A stretch of DNA of 64,000 nt, taken from Mucilaginibacter sp. Bleaf8 (lineage in GTDB: Bacteria > Bacteroidota > Bacteroidia > Sphingobacteriales > Sphingobacteriaceae). The stretch spans positions 62,001-126,000 of the forward strand of contig NZ_JAHBBK010000002.1 of assembly GCF_018390515.1 (NCBI RefSeq), given 5' to 3'. The position numbers and the translations under genes are program-made. Under the pieces are notes generated by a model that was given only the letters and a program-made list of their open reading frames with translations, was not told the DNA's origin and did not search any database. Of the stretch, positions 1-9,158 are shown in pieces. The number at the start of each line of letters is the position of its first letter. The stretch's first letter is position 1.

Positions 1-2
1 TT

Positions 3-404
3 GTGGCTTACTGGGCATACGCCGTGTACATTCAGCAGCGTAAGCTGGTGTTTCCGCAAACCAGCTTTTTGTTCCGTTTATCTTATAACCAATGGTATAT
101 TGATGCCTTTTACCGCAAAGTAATTGCTAATGCCGCAGTACAATTAGGCCAGGTGCTGTTTTGGCTTGACCGCAACGTGGTGGATGGTTTAGTGCATTTG
201 CTCACCAAAGTCACCGGCTGGCTTTCCGCGTTAACTGCCTGGACCGACCGGTATATTGTGGATGGCACACTGCACCTGATAGCAGCCATTGCAAGCGCTA
301 TTGGCAACTTTTTCCGCAGTTTTCAGGGCGGCAAGGTGCAATACTACCTATTTAGTATGCTGGCTGTAATACTGGCATTGTTTATTATCAAATTATTGAT
401 CTGA
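3..404 (+). CDS. nuoL: NADH-quinone oxidoreductase subunit L, C-terminal fragment
   Basis: This is the last 133 codons of a reading frame that enters from the left edge, so the true start lies outside the window. It is followed 5 nt later by nuoM, the order found in nuo operons. The fragment has alternating hydrophobic and amphipathic stretches and ends in a strongly hydrophobic helix (about the last 22 residues), as expected for the NuoL lateral helix and final membrane anchor. NuoL is an antiporter-like, proton-pumping membrane subunit of respiratory complex I. The assignment rests on position and general character; the conserved core is not visible here. Confidence 0.85.
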   Translation: MAYWAYAVYIQQRKLVFPQTSFLFRLSYNQWYIDAFYRKVIANAAVQLGQVLFWLDRNVVDGLVHLLTKVTGWLSALTAWTDRYIVDGTLHLIAAIASAIGNFFRSFQGGKVQYYLFSMLAVILALFIIKLLI

Positions 405-409
405 ACCTG

Positions 410-2002
410 ATGAATATATTAACTCTACTCATTTTTTCTCCTGCACTGTTCGGACTCATCATACTGGCGTTGCCATCATCATGGCGGGCAAGCTATAAAT
501 ATATTACGCTGCTGGCTGCGCTTTTGCAGGTTGGCATGAGCGTTTCTATGTACCTCAACTTTAAAACGGGGGCAGCTTTTGGCGGCTTTAATCAGGAAGG
601 GCAGTACCAGTTTGTACAAAAGCTCCCTTGGATTAGCTTAAACCTGGGCAGTACCGGCAAAATGCAGATTGATTATTTTGTGGGTGTGGATGGTATGTCG
701 ATCATGCTGCTGGTAATGAGTGCTGTGGTGATGGTGATTGCTACACTGGCTTCCTGGGAAATTAAAAGCAACCTGAAAGGTTACTTCGCATTGTTTTTGA
801 TGCTGGATATGGCCGTAATGGGTGTTTTCAGTGCGCTGGATTTCTTCCTGTTCTATTTATTTTATGAGCTGATGCTGCTGCCTTTGTATTTCCTTATTGG
901 TATGTGGGGAGGCGCGCGGCGCGAGTATGCAGCAATTAAGTTCTTTTTGTATACCCTGTTTGGTTCGGTATTTATGTTGCTGGTGATGGTGGGCTTATAC
1001 CTGTCGGTTACCGATCCGGCTACGGGCAATCATACCTTCAATATTGTGCAGATGATGAATCCGGCCAATTACCAGCAAGGATCGGTTTTTGCTTTATTGG
1101 GGCAGCAAACCTTATTTGGTATACCGGCAAGGATAGTGGGCTTTGTGGTGCTTTTTGTGGCTTTTGCCATTAAGGTGCCGGTTGTGCCGTTCCACACCTG
1201 GCTGCCCGATGCCCACGTAGAAGCGCCTACACCGGTATCCATCATTCTGGCTGGTGTATTGTTAAAGATTGGCGGTTATGGTATTATCCGCATCTGCATG
1301 GGCATATTCCCAGAGGTAGCTGTATCAGGTGCTTTCTGGCTGGGCCTGCTGGGCGTAATATCTATCCTATACGGTGCACTTAATGCATTGGCGCAACGAG
1401 ACTTGAAGCGCCTTATCGCTTACTCCTCTGTGTCGCACATGGGTTTTGTGCTTTTAGGCGTAGCCTCGCAAACAGCTGAAGGTGTAAGTGGCGCTATGAT
1501 GCAAATGATCAGTCACGGATTTTTATCGGCTATGCTGTTCTTCCTGGTAGGGGTGGTATACAACCGCGTGCATGATCGTGATATCTACAACTTCCGCGGA
1601 CTGGCAACCCTGATGCCTGATTATACCGTTTATGTGATGATCGCCTTTTTTGCATCCTTAGGTCTGCCAGGCTTTTCAGCCTTCGTGGCTGAGGCCTTTT
1701 CACTGGCCGGAGCATTTAAATCAACGCTGTTACCGCACTGGATGGCCGTATGTGGTTCAGTAGGTATTTTACTGAGCGCCGCGTACTTTTTATGGACCTT
1801 GCAGCGCATGTTCTTTGGTCAGGCACGGCTTAAAGGCGGCGAGGTGTGGAAAACAGCCTTGTCAAAATTAGATATACGCGAAAAGGCAGCCTTACTGCCA
1901 TTGGCTTTACTGGCCCTGTTGCTGGGCATTATGCCGTCATTGGCTTTAGATAAAATTAACGATTCGGTACTGGCATTTATCCATTTTTTACAGCTTAAAT
2001 AA
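410..2002 (+). CDS. nuoM: NADH-quinone oxidoreductase subunit M
   Basis: This is a 530-residue polytopic membrane protein of the proton-pumping antiporter-like family of complex I. Family signatures visible are the VDGMSIMLL segment after the first helices, the glutamate-containing FYELMLLPLYFLIGMWGG helix, the lysine-bearing KVPVVPFHTWLPDAHVEAPTP loop-helix, and the YSSVSHMGF region. The length is normal for NuoM. The ATG is 5 nt after the nuoL stop, so the genes are probably co-transcribed. In usual nuo operons nuoN follows directly; here a DUF4139 gene sits between them. Confidence 0.97.
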   Translation: MNILTLLIFSPALFGLIILALPSSWRASYKYITLLAALLQVGMSVSMYLNFKTGAAFGGFNQEGQYQFVQKLPWISLNLGSTGKMQIDYFVGVDGMSIMLLVMSAVVMVIATLASWEIKSNLKGYFALFLMLDMAVMGVFSALDFFLFYLFYELMLLPLYFLIGMWGGARREYAAIKFFLYTLFGSVFMLLVMVGLYLSVTDPATGNHTFNIVQMMNPANYQQGSVFALLGQQTLFGIPARIVGFVVLFVAFAIKVPVVPFHTWLPDAHVEAPTPVSIILAGVLLKIGGYGIIRICMGIFPEVAVSGAFWLGLLGVISILYGALNALAQRDLKRLIAYSSVSHMGFVLLGVASQTAEGVSGAMMQMISHGFLSAMLFFLVGVVYNRVHDRDIYNFRGLATLMPDYTVYVMIAFFASLGLPGFSAFVAEAFSLAGAFKSTLLPHWMAVCGSVGILLSAAYFLWTLQRMFFGQARLKGGEVWKTALSKLDIREKAALLPLALLALLLGIMPSLALDKINDSVLAFIHFLQLK

Positions 2003-2130
2003 AAATGATTGAAGCGGGTAAAATATTTTATGGAATTGAGCCTGTTGCTGCATCCTGTATGTATTCTGCATCTGCTGTAATGCCGATGCGGGAAAAAATA
2101 ACAGGATGTAATTATTTAAGTAACCGAATC

Positions 2131-4005
2131 ATGATCAAAAATTTATTACTCACAGCAGGCTTTCTTTACCTGTCAACCACTGCACTGGCCGATGCGGGGC
2201 CAAAAGTTCCCTCAAAGGTCCAGAAAGTGGTATTGTTCCTAAACGGCGCACAAGTTACCCGTACGGCACAGGTCAGTATCGCACCCGGCAATTCCACTTT
2301 GGTTTTTGATGGCATATCGCCCGATATTGATGTGCAAAGCCTGCAGGTAAAAGCCGGTGGCGATTTTACCATCTTATCGGTAAAGCACGAACTTGATTTT
2401 ATAAATAAGCAAAGCAAGCAAAAGCGTATACAGGATTTACTGGATCAGCAAAAAGCTATTCGCAACAAATTGCAGGTGCAAACCAATGCGCTAAGTATTT
2501 ATAAAGAAGAAGAAAATATGCTGCTGAAAAACCAGGTAATCAACGGGGCCAATACCAATCTGGATGTAGCCAAACTAAAACAGGCGCTCGATTTCCAAAC
2601 AGCAAGATTAACTGAGGTAAAAAAGAAAGAGCAGCTGGTAAGTGAGCAGATCGAGTTGATTAATGCTGACTTGGAAAAATACGACCTGCAAATAGCCGAT
2701 ATCAATAAACCAGACAATAAAAGTAGTGGTAAGATACTGGTAGCTGTATCTTCAAAAAGCGCCTTACAATCAAATTTTATTCTAAGTTACGTAGTGAAAC
2801 AGGCTGGTTGGTATCCAACTTATGATATCCGGGCTAAGAATGTGAACAACCCTATTACTATCGCTTACAAAGCCAATGTAAACCAACAGTGCGGCGAGGA
2901 ATGGAATAATGTTAAGCTCAGCCTTTCAACAGGCAACCCGTCAACCAGCGGCAGCAAGCCGGAATTAAATCCTTACTATCTAAATTTTGGGATGTTATAT
3001 GCCAATCAGGCAGCAAGTATTACACGTGTAAGCGGCAGGGTTACCGGGCAGGATGATCATCAGCCGCTTACCGGAGCTAATGTCCGGGTTAAAGGAACGT
3101 CTATCGGCACAACGGTCGATGCAACGGGTAATTACAATTTACAGGTGCCACAAGGAAGTTCTACGCTGGAGTATTATTTTGTTGGCTACGAAACTCAGGA
3201 AATCCCGGTAACATCAGCCCTAATAAATGTTGCATTGAAACCCCATGCTAACCAACTGAATGAAGTGGTGGCAGTTGGCTATATTAGTGCGCTCCAAGGG
3301 CGTGTAGCTGGTATAGCGGTGAATGATAAGGTAAGATTGCGTGGTATATCCGCTTTGCAAACCAACCCGGTTGTAGTGCAGCAAAATGAAAATCAAACCA
3401 ACGTAGAATTTAATATAGATAACCCATACACCATACCTGGCGACGGGAAGCCCTACCTGGTAGAAATTAACCAGGTGAGCGTACCTGCAGCGTACGAATA
3501 TTATGTAGCGCCCAAAATTAGTACCGATGTGTTCCTGACGGCCAAGCTAACCGACTGGAATCAGTACAGCTTTTTGCCAGGCGAGGCCAACTTGTTTTTC
3601 GAGGGTACCTTTATTGGCAAATCTTTAATAGATACACGTGCAACCAATGATACGCTGAACCTTTCATTGGGAGTGGATAAAGGCATTGTAGTAACACGAA
3701 CTTTGCAGCAAGACTTAACCAGTAAGCAAAGCCTGTTAGGATCAACCAAAAAAGAAACGCGCAACTGGCTCATCACCGTTAAAAATCGTAAAACACAACA
3801 CGTAAATTTGCTGGTGCAGGATTTGGTTCCGGTTTCGCAAAATTCGGCTATTGAGGTTGAAACGCAGGAGCTTTCGGGCGGTAAGGTTGATGCCGTTACC
3901 GGCATCATTTCATGGAATGTGAACTTACACTCGCAAGCCGAAAAGAAACTGAGATTGAAATACCAGGTGCGTTATCCCAAAAATCAATCTGTTATTGTAC
4001 AATAA
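2131..4005 (+). CDS. DUF4139 (MuiA-like) protein with embedded carboxypeptidase-regulatory/SusC-plug-like insert
   Basis: A 624-residue secreted protein of the DUF4140/DUF4139 family (mucoidy inhibitor A-like), function unknown. The frame is open from an ATG at 2005, but the ATG at 2131 is preferred because a signal peptide starts there (MIKNLLLTAGFLYLS, cleavage near ALA-DAG). Order: DUF4140-like beta region (about 29-100), coiled coil (about 100-190), first part of DUF4139 (about 195-290), an insert at about 298-415, then the rest of DUF4139 from about 421. The insert starts like a carboxypeptidase-D regulatory domain (SGRVTGQ, GANVRVKGTSIGTT) and continues with SusC-like NEVVAVGY, LQGRVAGIAV and VRLRGISAL. 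No receptor barrel follows. It lies between nuoM and nuoN on the same strand, probably in the same transcript. Confidence 0.88.
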   Translation: MIKNLLLTAGFLYLSTTALADAGPKVPSKVQKVVLFLNGAQVTRTAQVSIAPGNSTLVFDGISPDIDVQSLQVKAGGDFTILSVKHELDFINKQSKQKRIQDLLDQQKAIRNKLQVQTNALSIYKEEENMLLKNQVINGANTNLDVAKLKQALDFQTARLTEVKKKEQLVSEQIELINADLEKYDLQIADINKPDNKSSGKILVAVSSKSALQSNFILSYVVKQAGWYPTYDIRAKNVNNPITIAYKANVNQQCGEEWNNVKLSLSTGNPSTSGSKPELNPYYLNFGMLYANQAASITRVSGRVTGQDDHQPLTGANVRVKGTSIGTTVDATGNYNLQVPQGSSTLEYYFVGYETQEIPVTSALINVALKPHANQLNEVVAVGYISALQGRVAGIAVNDKVRLRGISALQTNPVVVQQNENQTNVEFNIDNPYTIPGDGKPYLVEINQVSVPAAYEYYVAPKISTDVFLTAKLTDWNQYSFLPGEANLFFEGTFIGKSLIDTRATNDTLNLSLGVDKGIVVTRTLQQDLTSKQSLLGSTKKETRNWLITVKNRKTQHVNLLVQDLVPVSQNSAIEVETQELSGGKVDAVTGIISWNVNLHSQAEKKLRLKYQVRYPKNQSVIVQ

Positions 4006-4009
4006 ACTG

Positions 4010-5518
4010 ATGAACGAATTTACACCCTATATACACAACCAGTTAAACGATATTTTAAGCAGCTTGCCGCTCTTCAGGCCCGAGCTGTGCCTGGGCATAT
4101 TGTTTTTGCTGGTACTGGTAACCGATCTGATTTTTGGTAAGCAGTCTGACTGGATTGTGCGTATACTGGCGTGCGGCGGCTTATTGTTTGTATTGGCTGC
4201 TGATGTGGCGCAGTATAAAGTGTTTTCGGGATATACGGTAAGTTCTTTTTTTAACAATAACCTGCTGCTGCATCATACAGCCATAGTGCTTAAAATGATA
4301 ATTGATGCAGCAGCAGTTATCATATTGCTGTACATGCCTTGGGATGTAAGTTTGCAATCGCACCCTAAAGGGTTAAGCGATGCTTATACAGTTATTGTAG
4401 CATCCGTTTTGGGTATGCACCTGATGGTAATGTCTGGTACATGGCTTACCATTTTCCTTTCGGTTGAGATGGTATCCCTTGCATCTTATCTCCTGGTGGC
4501 CTATCGTTCCGAAAATAGTTTCAGTGCCGAGGCAAGTTTGAAATACGTGCTGTTTGGTTTGGCGTCATCGGCCGTTATGTTGTACGGTATATCGCTTTTT
4601 TATGGGTTCACCGGCACGCTTGCGCTGTTCGATCCTAAAATGGTAGCCAACCTGCAGCAGGTTAGCAATAGTTTAAGCATTGGTTTAGCCATTGTGTTTA
4701 TTTTGGCCGGATTGGGTTTCAAACTTTCACTGGTACCCTTGCACTTCTGGGTGCCCGATGTTTACCAGGGGGCTGCAACGCCGGTTACGGCATTCCTGTC
4801 CACATTGCCTAAAATAGCAGCCTTTGGTATGCTTATCAACTTCCTTACACCGTTTATTACGTCGGTCGGGTTTATCACTATTTTTGATTTCAGGCTGGCT
4901 TTATCGGTGGCTGCCATCATTACGCTTGTGGCCGGTAACTTTGCCGCCATCTGGCAGCAGAATGTAAAACGTATGCTGGCCTACTCCAGCATAGGCCATA
5001 CCGGGTTTGGCTTAATGGCTATCGTAACTTTCAGCGGACAAGGCATCACCGCGCTTAACTTTTACCTGGCCGTATATGCTATAGCCAACATAGCCGCTTT
5101 AGGGTTGGTAAGCTTTTTTGCTAATGCGGCTAATGCGCATACCCTAAACGATTATCGCGGCTTAGGTATAAAATACCCGGTAGCTTCCGTGTCTTTTGTT
5201 ATTTTAGTGGTATCCTTAACAGGTCTGCCGGTATCTGCCGGTTTCAATGCCAAATTACTGGTGTTCTCGTCAGTTTATTCTACCTATCAGCAAAATCACA
5301 ACATTGTTTTGTTGCTATTACTTATTACGGGAGCGCTTACCACGGTAGTTTCCTTGTTTTATTATATCAAGGTTCCCCTTAATTTATTTCTTAAAAAGCC
5401 CGAAGACCATCAAGAGGGTAAACCTGTTAGCGTTAGCTTGGTCGTATTTTGCGCCTTGTCTGCTTTTGTGGTTTTATTTTTAGGATTGTTTCCTAATTTC
5501 TTAGCTAAATTTTTGTAA
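4010..5518 (+). CDS. nuoN: NADH-quinone oxidoreductase subunit N
   Basis: A 502-residue multi-helix membrane subunit, third antiporter-like subunit of complex I. Signatures are the SVEMVSLASYLLVAYR helix with its functional glutamate, FKLSLVPLHFWVPDVYQGA with the pump-channel lysine, and KRMLAYSSIGHTGFG. The ATG at 4010 is chosen rather than a TTG at 3995 because the TTG lies inside the preceding gene and would only add MYNKL. The start is 4 nt after the DUF4139 stop, so translation may be coupled. It is the last nuo gene here; no hairpin terminator was seen after it. Confidence 0.96.
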   Translation: MNEFTPYIHNQLNDILSSLPLFRPELCLGILFLLVLVTDLIFGKQSDWIVRILACGGLLFVLAADVAQYKVFSGYTVSSFFNNNLLLHHTAIVLKMIIDAAAVIILLYMPWDVSLQSHPKGLSDAYTVIVASVLGMHLMVMSGTWLTIFLSVEMVSLASYLLVAYRSENSFSAEASLKYVLFGLASSAVMLYGISLFYGFTGTLALFDPKMVANLQQVSNSLSIGLAIVFILAGLGFKLSLVPLHFWVPDVYQGAATPVTAFLSTLPKIAAFGMLINFLTPFITSVGFITIFDFRLALSVAAIITLVAGNFAAIWQQNVKRMLAYSSIGHTGFGLMAIVTFSGQGITALNFYLAVYAIANIAALGLVSFFANAANAHTLNDYRGLGIKYPVASVSFVILVVSLTGLPVSAGFNAKLLVFSSVYSTYQQNHNIVLLLLLITGALTTVVSLFYYIKVPLNLFLKKPEDHQEGKPVSVSLVVFCALSAFVVLFLGLFPNFLAKFL

Positions 5519-5620
5519 ACGGGCATCTATCTTGTATTTTGTAGAAAGATTAATAATTAATTCAAGTTTTATTGATAGAATTGTTAATTTGAGGCCGTTA
5601 ATTTTTGATAGTTCTAAATC

Positions 5621-6931
5621 ATGAAGCGGTACCTGCCATTCGCAATTATTATACTAATACTTGTTCTTTCGTTTGCTTTCCCCTCCGTAGAGGTTGCGCC
5701 TCATCCGGATACCAAATATGATACCGGTGATATTGCCTGGATGCTGGTATCTACAGCGTTGGTGTTGATTATGACACCCGGACTCGCCTTCTTTTATGGT
5801 GGTATGGTTAATAAAAAGAACGTAATTTCAACCATGCTACAAAGCCTTATCTGTATGGTAATCATTACCGTTACTTGGGTAGTTTTTGGCTTTAGCCTGT
5901 CGTTTGGCAAGTCCATTCATGGTATTATTGGCGATCCGTCTACCTATTTTATGATGAAAGGCATGATGGATGGTGCAGTATGGCCTGGAGCGCCTACCAT
6001 TCCGCTGGTGCTTTTTGCTATGTATCAGTTAAAGTTTGCCATTATTACCCCGGCGCTCATTACCGGCGCTTTTGCTGAGCGTATCCGCTTTAATTCTTAC
6101 CTTGTTTTCGTATTCCTGTTTTTCCTGTTCATCTATGCACCGCTGGCACATTGCACCTGGCATCCCGATGGCTTTTTAGCCAAAATGGGTGTGCTCGATT
6201 TTGCAGGTGGTACGGTAGTGCATATGTCGGCCGGGTGGGCTGCTTTGGCCTCTGCGCTGTTTCTGAAACGCCGTAATGAGGCTAATCACGCACCGGCGCG
6301 TATTACTTATGTAATTATTGGTACTGGCTTATTATGGTTCGGTTGGTTCGGGTTCAATGCAGGTTCTGCTTTAGGGGCATCTCCTTTGGCTGCCGTAGCA
6401 TTGGCTACTACCACTACCGCAGCTTCCGCCGCAGGGTTAACCTGGGTGTTTTTTGATATGCTACGCGGTCGTAAACCTTCGGCTATGGGTACATGTATTG
6501 GTTCGGTAGTGGGTTTGGTTGCTATAACACCTGCCGCCGGTTTTGTATCTATTCCACATGCCTTATCAATAGGTATTATATCAGCCATTGTAAGTAACCT
6601 GCTGGTTGAATGGCGTACACGCACTTCAATTGATGATACGCTGGATGTGTTTCCGTGCCATGGGGTAGGCGGTATGGTTGGTATGCTGCTTACCGGTGTT
6701 TTTGCACATCAAAACGTAAACCCAATTGTTAAAAATGTAAGTAACGGTTTGTTTTTTGGCGAAACCAAACTGTTTATGGTACAACTAACCGCGTTGGTTG
6801 GGGTATCTGCATTTGCCTTTGTCGGTTCCATTATTCTTTTAAAAGTTACTGATCTGATCTCGCCATTACGCGTAAGCATGGAAGATGAAACCGTGGGGCT
6901 GGACATCAGTCAGCACGGCGAAAAACTATAA
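5621..6931 (+). CDS. amtB: Ammonium transporter, AmtB family
   Basis: A 436-residue membrane protein that moves ammonium/ammonia across the inner membrane. It starts with a signal-like hydrophobic segment, then MTPGLAFFYGGMV, characteristic of the first Amt helix. The twin pore histidines are in DFAGGTVVHMSAGW and FPCHGVGGMVGM, and the FGWFGFNAGSA motif is present. Length is typical. Unlike many amt loci, no glnK/PII gene is adjacent on either side, so regulation by PII cannot be inferred from context. A strong hairpin terminator follows at 6964, so it appears monocistronic. Confidence 0.96.
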   Translation: MKRYLPFAIIILILVLSFAFPSVEVAPHPDTKYDTGDIAWMLVSTALVLIMTPGLAFFYGGMVNKKNVISTMLQSLICMVIITVTWVVFGFSLSFGKSIHGIIGDPSTYFMMKGMMDGAVWPGAPTIPLVLFAMYQLKFAIITPALITGAFAERIRFNSYLVFVFLFFLFIYAPLAHCTWHPDGFLAKMGVLDFAGGTVVHMSAGWAALASALFLKRRNEANHAPARITYVIIGTGLLWFGWFGFNAGSALGASPLAAVALATTTTAASAAGLTWVFFDMLRGRKPSAMGTCIGSVVGLVAITPAAGFVSIPHALSIGIISAIVSNLLVEWRTRTSIDDTLDVFPCHGVGGMVGMLLTGVFAHQNVNPIVKNVSNGLFFGETKLFMVQLTALVGVSAFAFVGSIILLKVTDLISPLRVSMEDETVGLDISQHGEKL

Positions 6932-6963
6932 GAACCTTATACCCTCTTAATTAACTATTGATG

Positions 6964-6989
6964 AACCCGGCTCTCAAAAGCCGGGTTTT
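6964..6989 (+). terminator. Rho-independent terminator of amtB
   Basis: A perfect 9-bp stem AACCCGGCT / AGCCGGGTT with a 6-nt loop (CTCAAA), followed by a short T run, 32 nt after the amtB stop. Confidence 0.85.
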
Positions 6990-7086
6990 GTAATTTTATG
7001 CTGACGCTATTAATGCTTTTATATGACAAATTATAGGCCCCGAAATCAGATAAAAAATTTGTAATTTCGTGGCTTCATTTCCAGAC

Positions 7087-8994
7087 ATGAGCGATCAGAT
7101 CAAGCACGAATGCGGAGTTGCCTTTATCCGCCTGTTAAAGCCGCTATCCTACTATCAACAAAAATATGGTACTGCTATGTACGGCCTTAATAAGCTGTAC
7201 CTGCTGATGGAGAAACAGCACAACCGCGGTCAGGACGGCGCCGGTGTTGCTACCATTAAGTTAGATGTTGAACCCGGTAAACGCTACATCAGCAGGCATC
7301 GGTCTATGGCATCCAACGCAGTAGCCGACATTTTTGAGTACATCCAGAAAAAATTTGCGGATGTAGAAAAAGAACAGCCCGAAAAAATCAAGGATGCTGA
7401 ATGGTTGAAAGAAAACATCAGCTTTACCGGCGAAGTATTGTTGGGCCACCTGCGCTACGGTACACACGGTAAAAACAGTATTGAAAGCTGCCACCCGTTT
7501 TTACGCCAAAACAACTGGATGACCCGTAACCTGGTTATTGCCGGTAACTTCAACATGACGAATGTTGATGAACTGCTGCAACAGTTGTACGAATTGGGCC
7601 AGCATCCAAAAGAAAAAGCCGATACCGTTACGGTGTTAGAAAAAATCGGCCACTTTGTGGATACCGAAGTGCAGGGACTGTTCGATCAGTTTAAACGTGA
7701 GGGCAACGATGATAATATCGAGATCAGTAAAATGATTGGCGATAATATGGACGTAGCCAAGATCCTGAAAAAATCGGCCAAAAACTGGGACGGTGGCTAT
7801 ACGATTGCTGGTATATTAGGTCATGGTGATGCATTTGTAATGCGCGATCCATCAGGTATTCGCCCAGCCTTTAGCTATGTGGATGACGAAGTAGTAGTGG
7901 TTGCATCAGAGCGTCCGGCTATTCAAACTGCATTTAATGTTCCGCTTGAGAAGATTAAGGAAATTACTCCGGGCCATGCGCTGATCATTAAAAAGAATGG
8001 TACAGTAAGCGAGGAGCAGTTCCTGGAGCCAAGAGAAAAGAAATCTTGCTCGTTTGAGCGTATCTATTTTTCACGTGGTAGTGATGCGGCCATTTACCGC
8101 GAGCGTAAGCAACTGGGCCGCCTTTTATGCGACCAGATTCTGGAAGCTGTTAACCACGATATAAAGAACACGGTATTATCCTACATTCCTAATACTGCCG
8201 AAACTGCGTTTTACGGTATGGTTGAAGGGGTAAATAAATATATTAAACAATACCAGCGCGATCGCCTGCTTAACCGTGAGGACAAAATTACCGACGAGGA
8301 ATTAAGCGAGGTATTAGCTATGGCGCCAAGGGTTGAAAAGTTGGCTATAAAGGACGTAAAACTGCGTACTTTTATTACTCAGGATGCCGACCGTGGCGAG
8401 ATGGTAGCACACGTTTATGATACCACCTACGGCTTGGTAAACAGCGGCACCGATACACTAGTTTTATTGGATGATTCTATCGTTCGTGGTACTACGCTGA
8501 AACAAAGTATCCTGAAAATTATGGATCGCTTAGGTCCTAAAAAGATCATCATTGTATCATCTGCTCCGCAAATACGTTATCCTGATTGTTATGGCATCGA
8601 TATGTCGCGCATGGGTGAGTTTGTGGCGTTTGAGGCAGCGGTTAGTTTGCTTAGAGAAAGCGGCCAGGAGGATATTATTCTGGAGGCTTATCAACAAGCC
8701 AAAGCCAGTTTAAACTTGCCAAAGGAGCAGGTTGAAAACCATGTAAAAGCTATTTATGCACCATTCACCGATCAGCAGATATCAGACCGTATTGCACAAA
8801 TCATTACGCCTAAAAACCTGAAAGCTGAAGTGCAGGTAATTTACCAAACATTGGATAGCCTGCATGTGGCCTGTCCTAATCACTTAGGCGACTGGTATTT
8901 TTCTGGAAACTATCCTACACCAGGTGGTAACAAGGTTGTAAACCGCGCCTTTATCAACTGGATGGAAGGTAAGAACCAGCGTGCTTACATGTAA
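7087..8994 (+). CDS. Amidophosphoribosyltransferase-like class II glutamine amidotransferase (long PurF form)
   Basis: A 635-residue protein with an N-terminal glutamine amidotransferase (Ntn) domain and a C-terminal phosphoribosyltransferase domain. The nucleophile candidate is Cys9 in HECGVAF. The GHLRYGTHG motif follows, and the PRPP-binding loop VLLDDSIVRGTT is at about 459-470. It is 130-160 residues longer than canonical PurF. The segment corresponding to AHNGNLTN reads AGNFNMTN, so the glycine of the oxyanion hole is replaced by Phe. The ATG at 7087 is chosen over a GTG six codons upstream. It may make phosphoribosylamine for purine synthesis or be a paralogue with another role; a canonical purF may exist elsewhere. 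It is monocistronic, with its own terminator. Confidence 0.85.
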   Translation: MSDQIKHECGVAFIRLLKPLSYYQQKYGTAMYGLNKLYLLMEKQHNRGQDGAGVATIKLDVEPGKRYISRHRSMASNAVADIFEYIQKKFADVEKEQPEKIKDAEWLKENISFTGEVLLGHLRYGTHGKNSIESCHPFLRQNNWMTRNLVIAGNFNMTNVDELLQQLYELGQHPKEKADTVTVLEKIGHFVDTEVQGLFDQFKREGNDDNIEISKMIGDNMDVAKILKKSAKNWDGGYTIAGILGHGDAFVMRDPSGIRPAFSYVDDEVVVVASERPAIQTAFNVPLEKIKEITPGHALIIKKNGTVSEEQFLEPREKKSCSFERIYFSRGSDAAIYRERKQLGRLLCDQILEAVNHDIKNTVLSYIPNTAETAFYGMVEGVNKYIKQYQRDRLLNREDKITDEELSEVLAMAPRVEKLAIKDVKLRTFITQDADRGEMVAHVYDTTYGLVNSGTDTLVLLDDSIVRGTTLKQSILKIMDRLGPKKIIIVSSAPQIRYPDCYGIDMSRMGEFVAFEAAVSLLRESGQEDIILEAYQQAKASLNLPKEQVENHVKAIYAPFTDQQISDRIAQIITPKNLKAEVQVIYQTLDSLHVACPNHLGDWYFSGNYPTPGGNKVVNRAFINWMEGKNQRAYM

Positions 8995-9033
8995 GATGGA
9001 ACTGCTGATTTACCAAATCAGTATTTAATATAT

Positions 9034-9062
9034 AAGCCCCGGCAAGTAGCCGGGGCTTTTTT
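9034..9062 (+). terminator. Rho-independent terminator of the PurF-like gene
   Basis: A perfect 10-bp GC-rich stem AAGCCCCGGC / GCCGGGGCTT with loop AAGTA, running into six T residues, 39 nt after the stop codon. Confidence 0.92.
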
Positions 9063-9158
9063 GTTGCTGTGAATATTGCTTTAACGGATCACTACCTCAA
9101 ATTCTATCTCAAACCTAAATTTGTGTAAATGATACATTAGGTTTTGTAATGAAGAAAA

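Noticed and set aside
2005..2130. 42-residue N-terminal extension of the DUF4139 protein from an ATG at 2005
   Set aside because: It would place a non-hydrophobic stretch before a clear signal peptide; the ATG at 2131 is the natural start.
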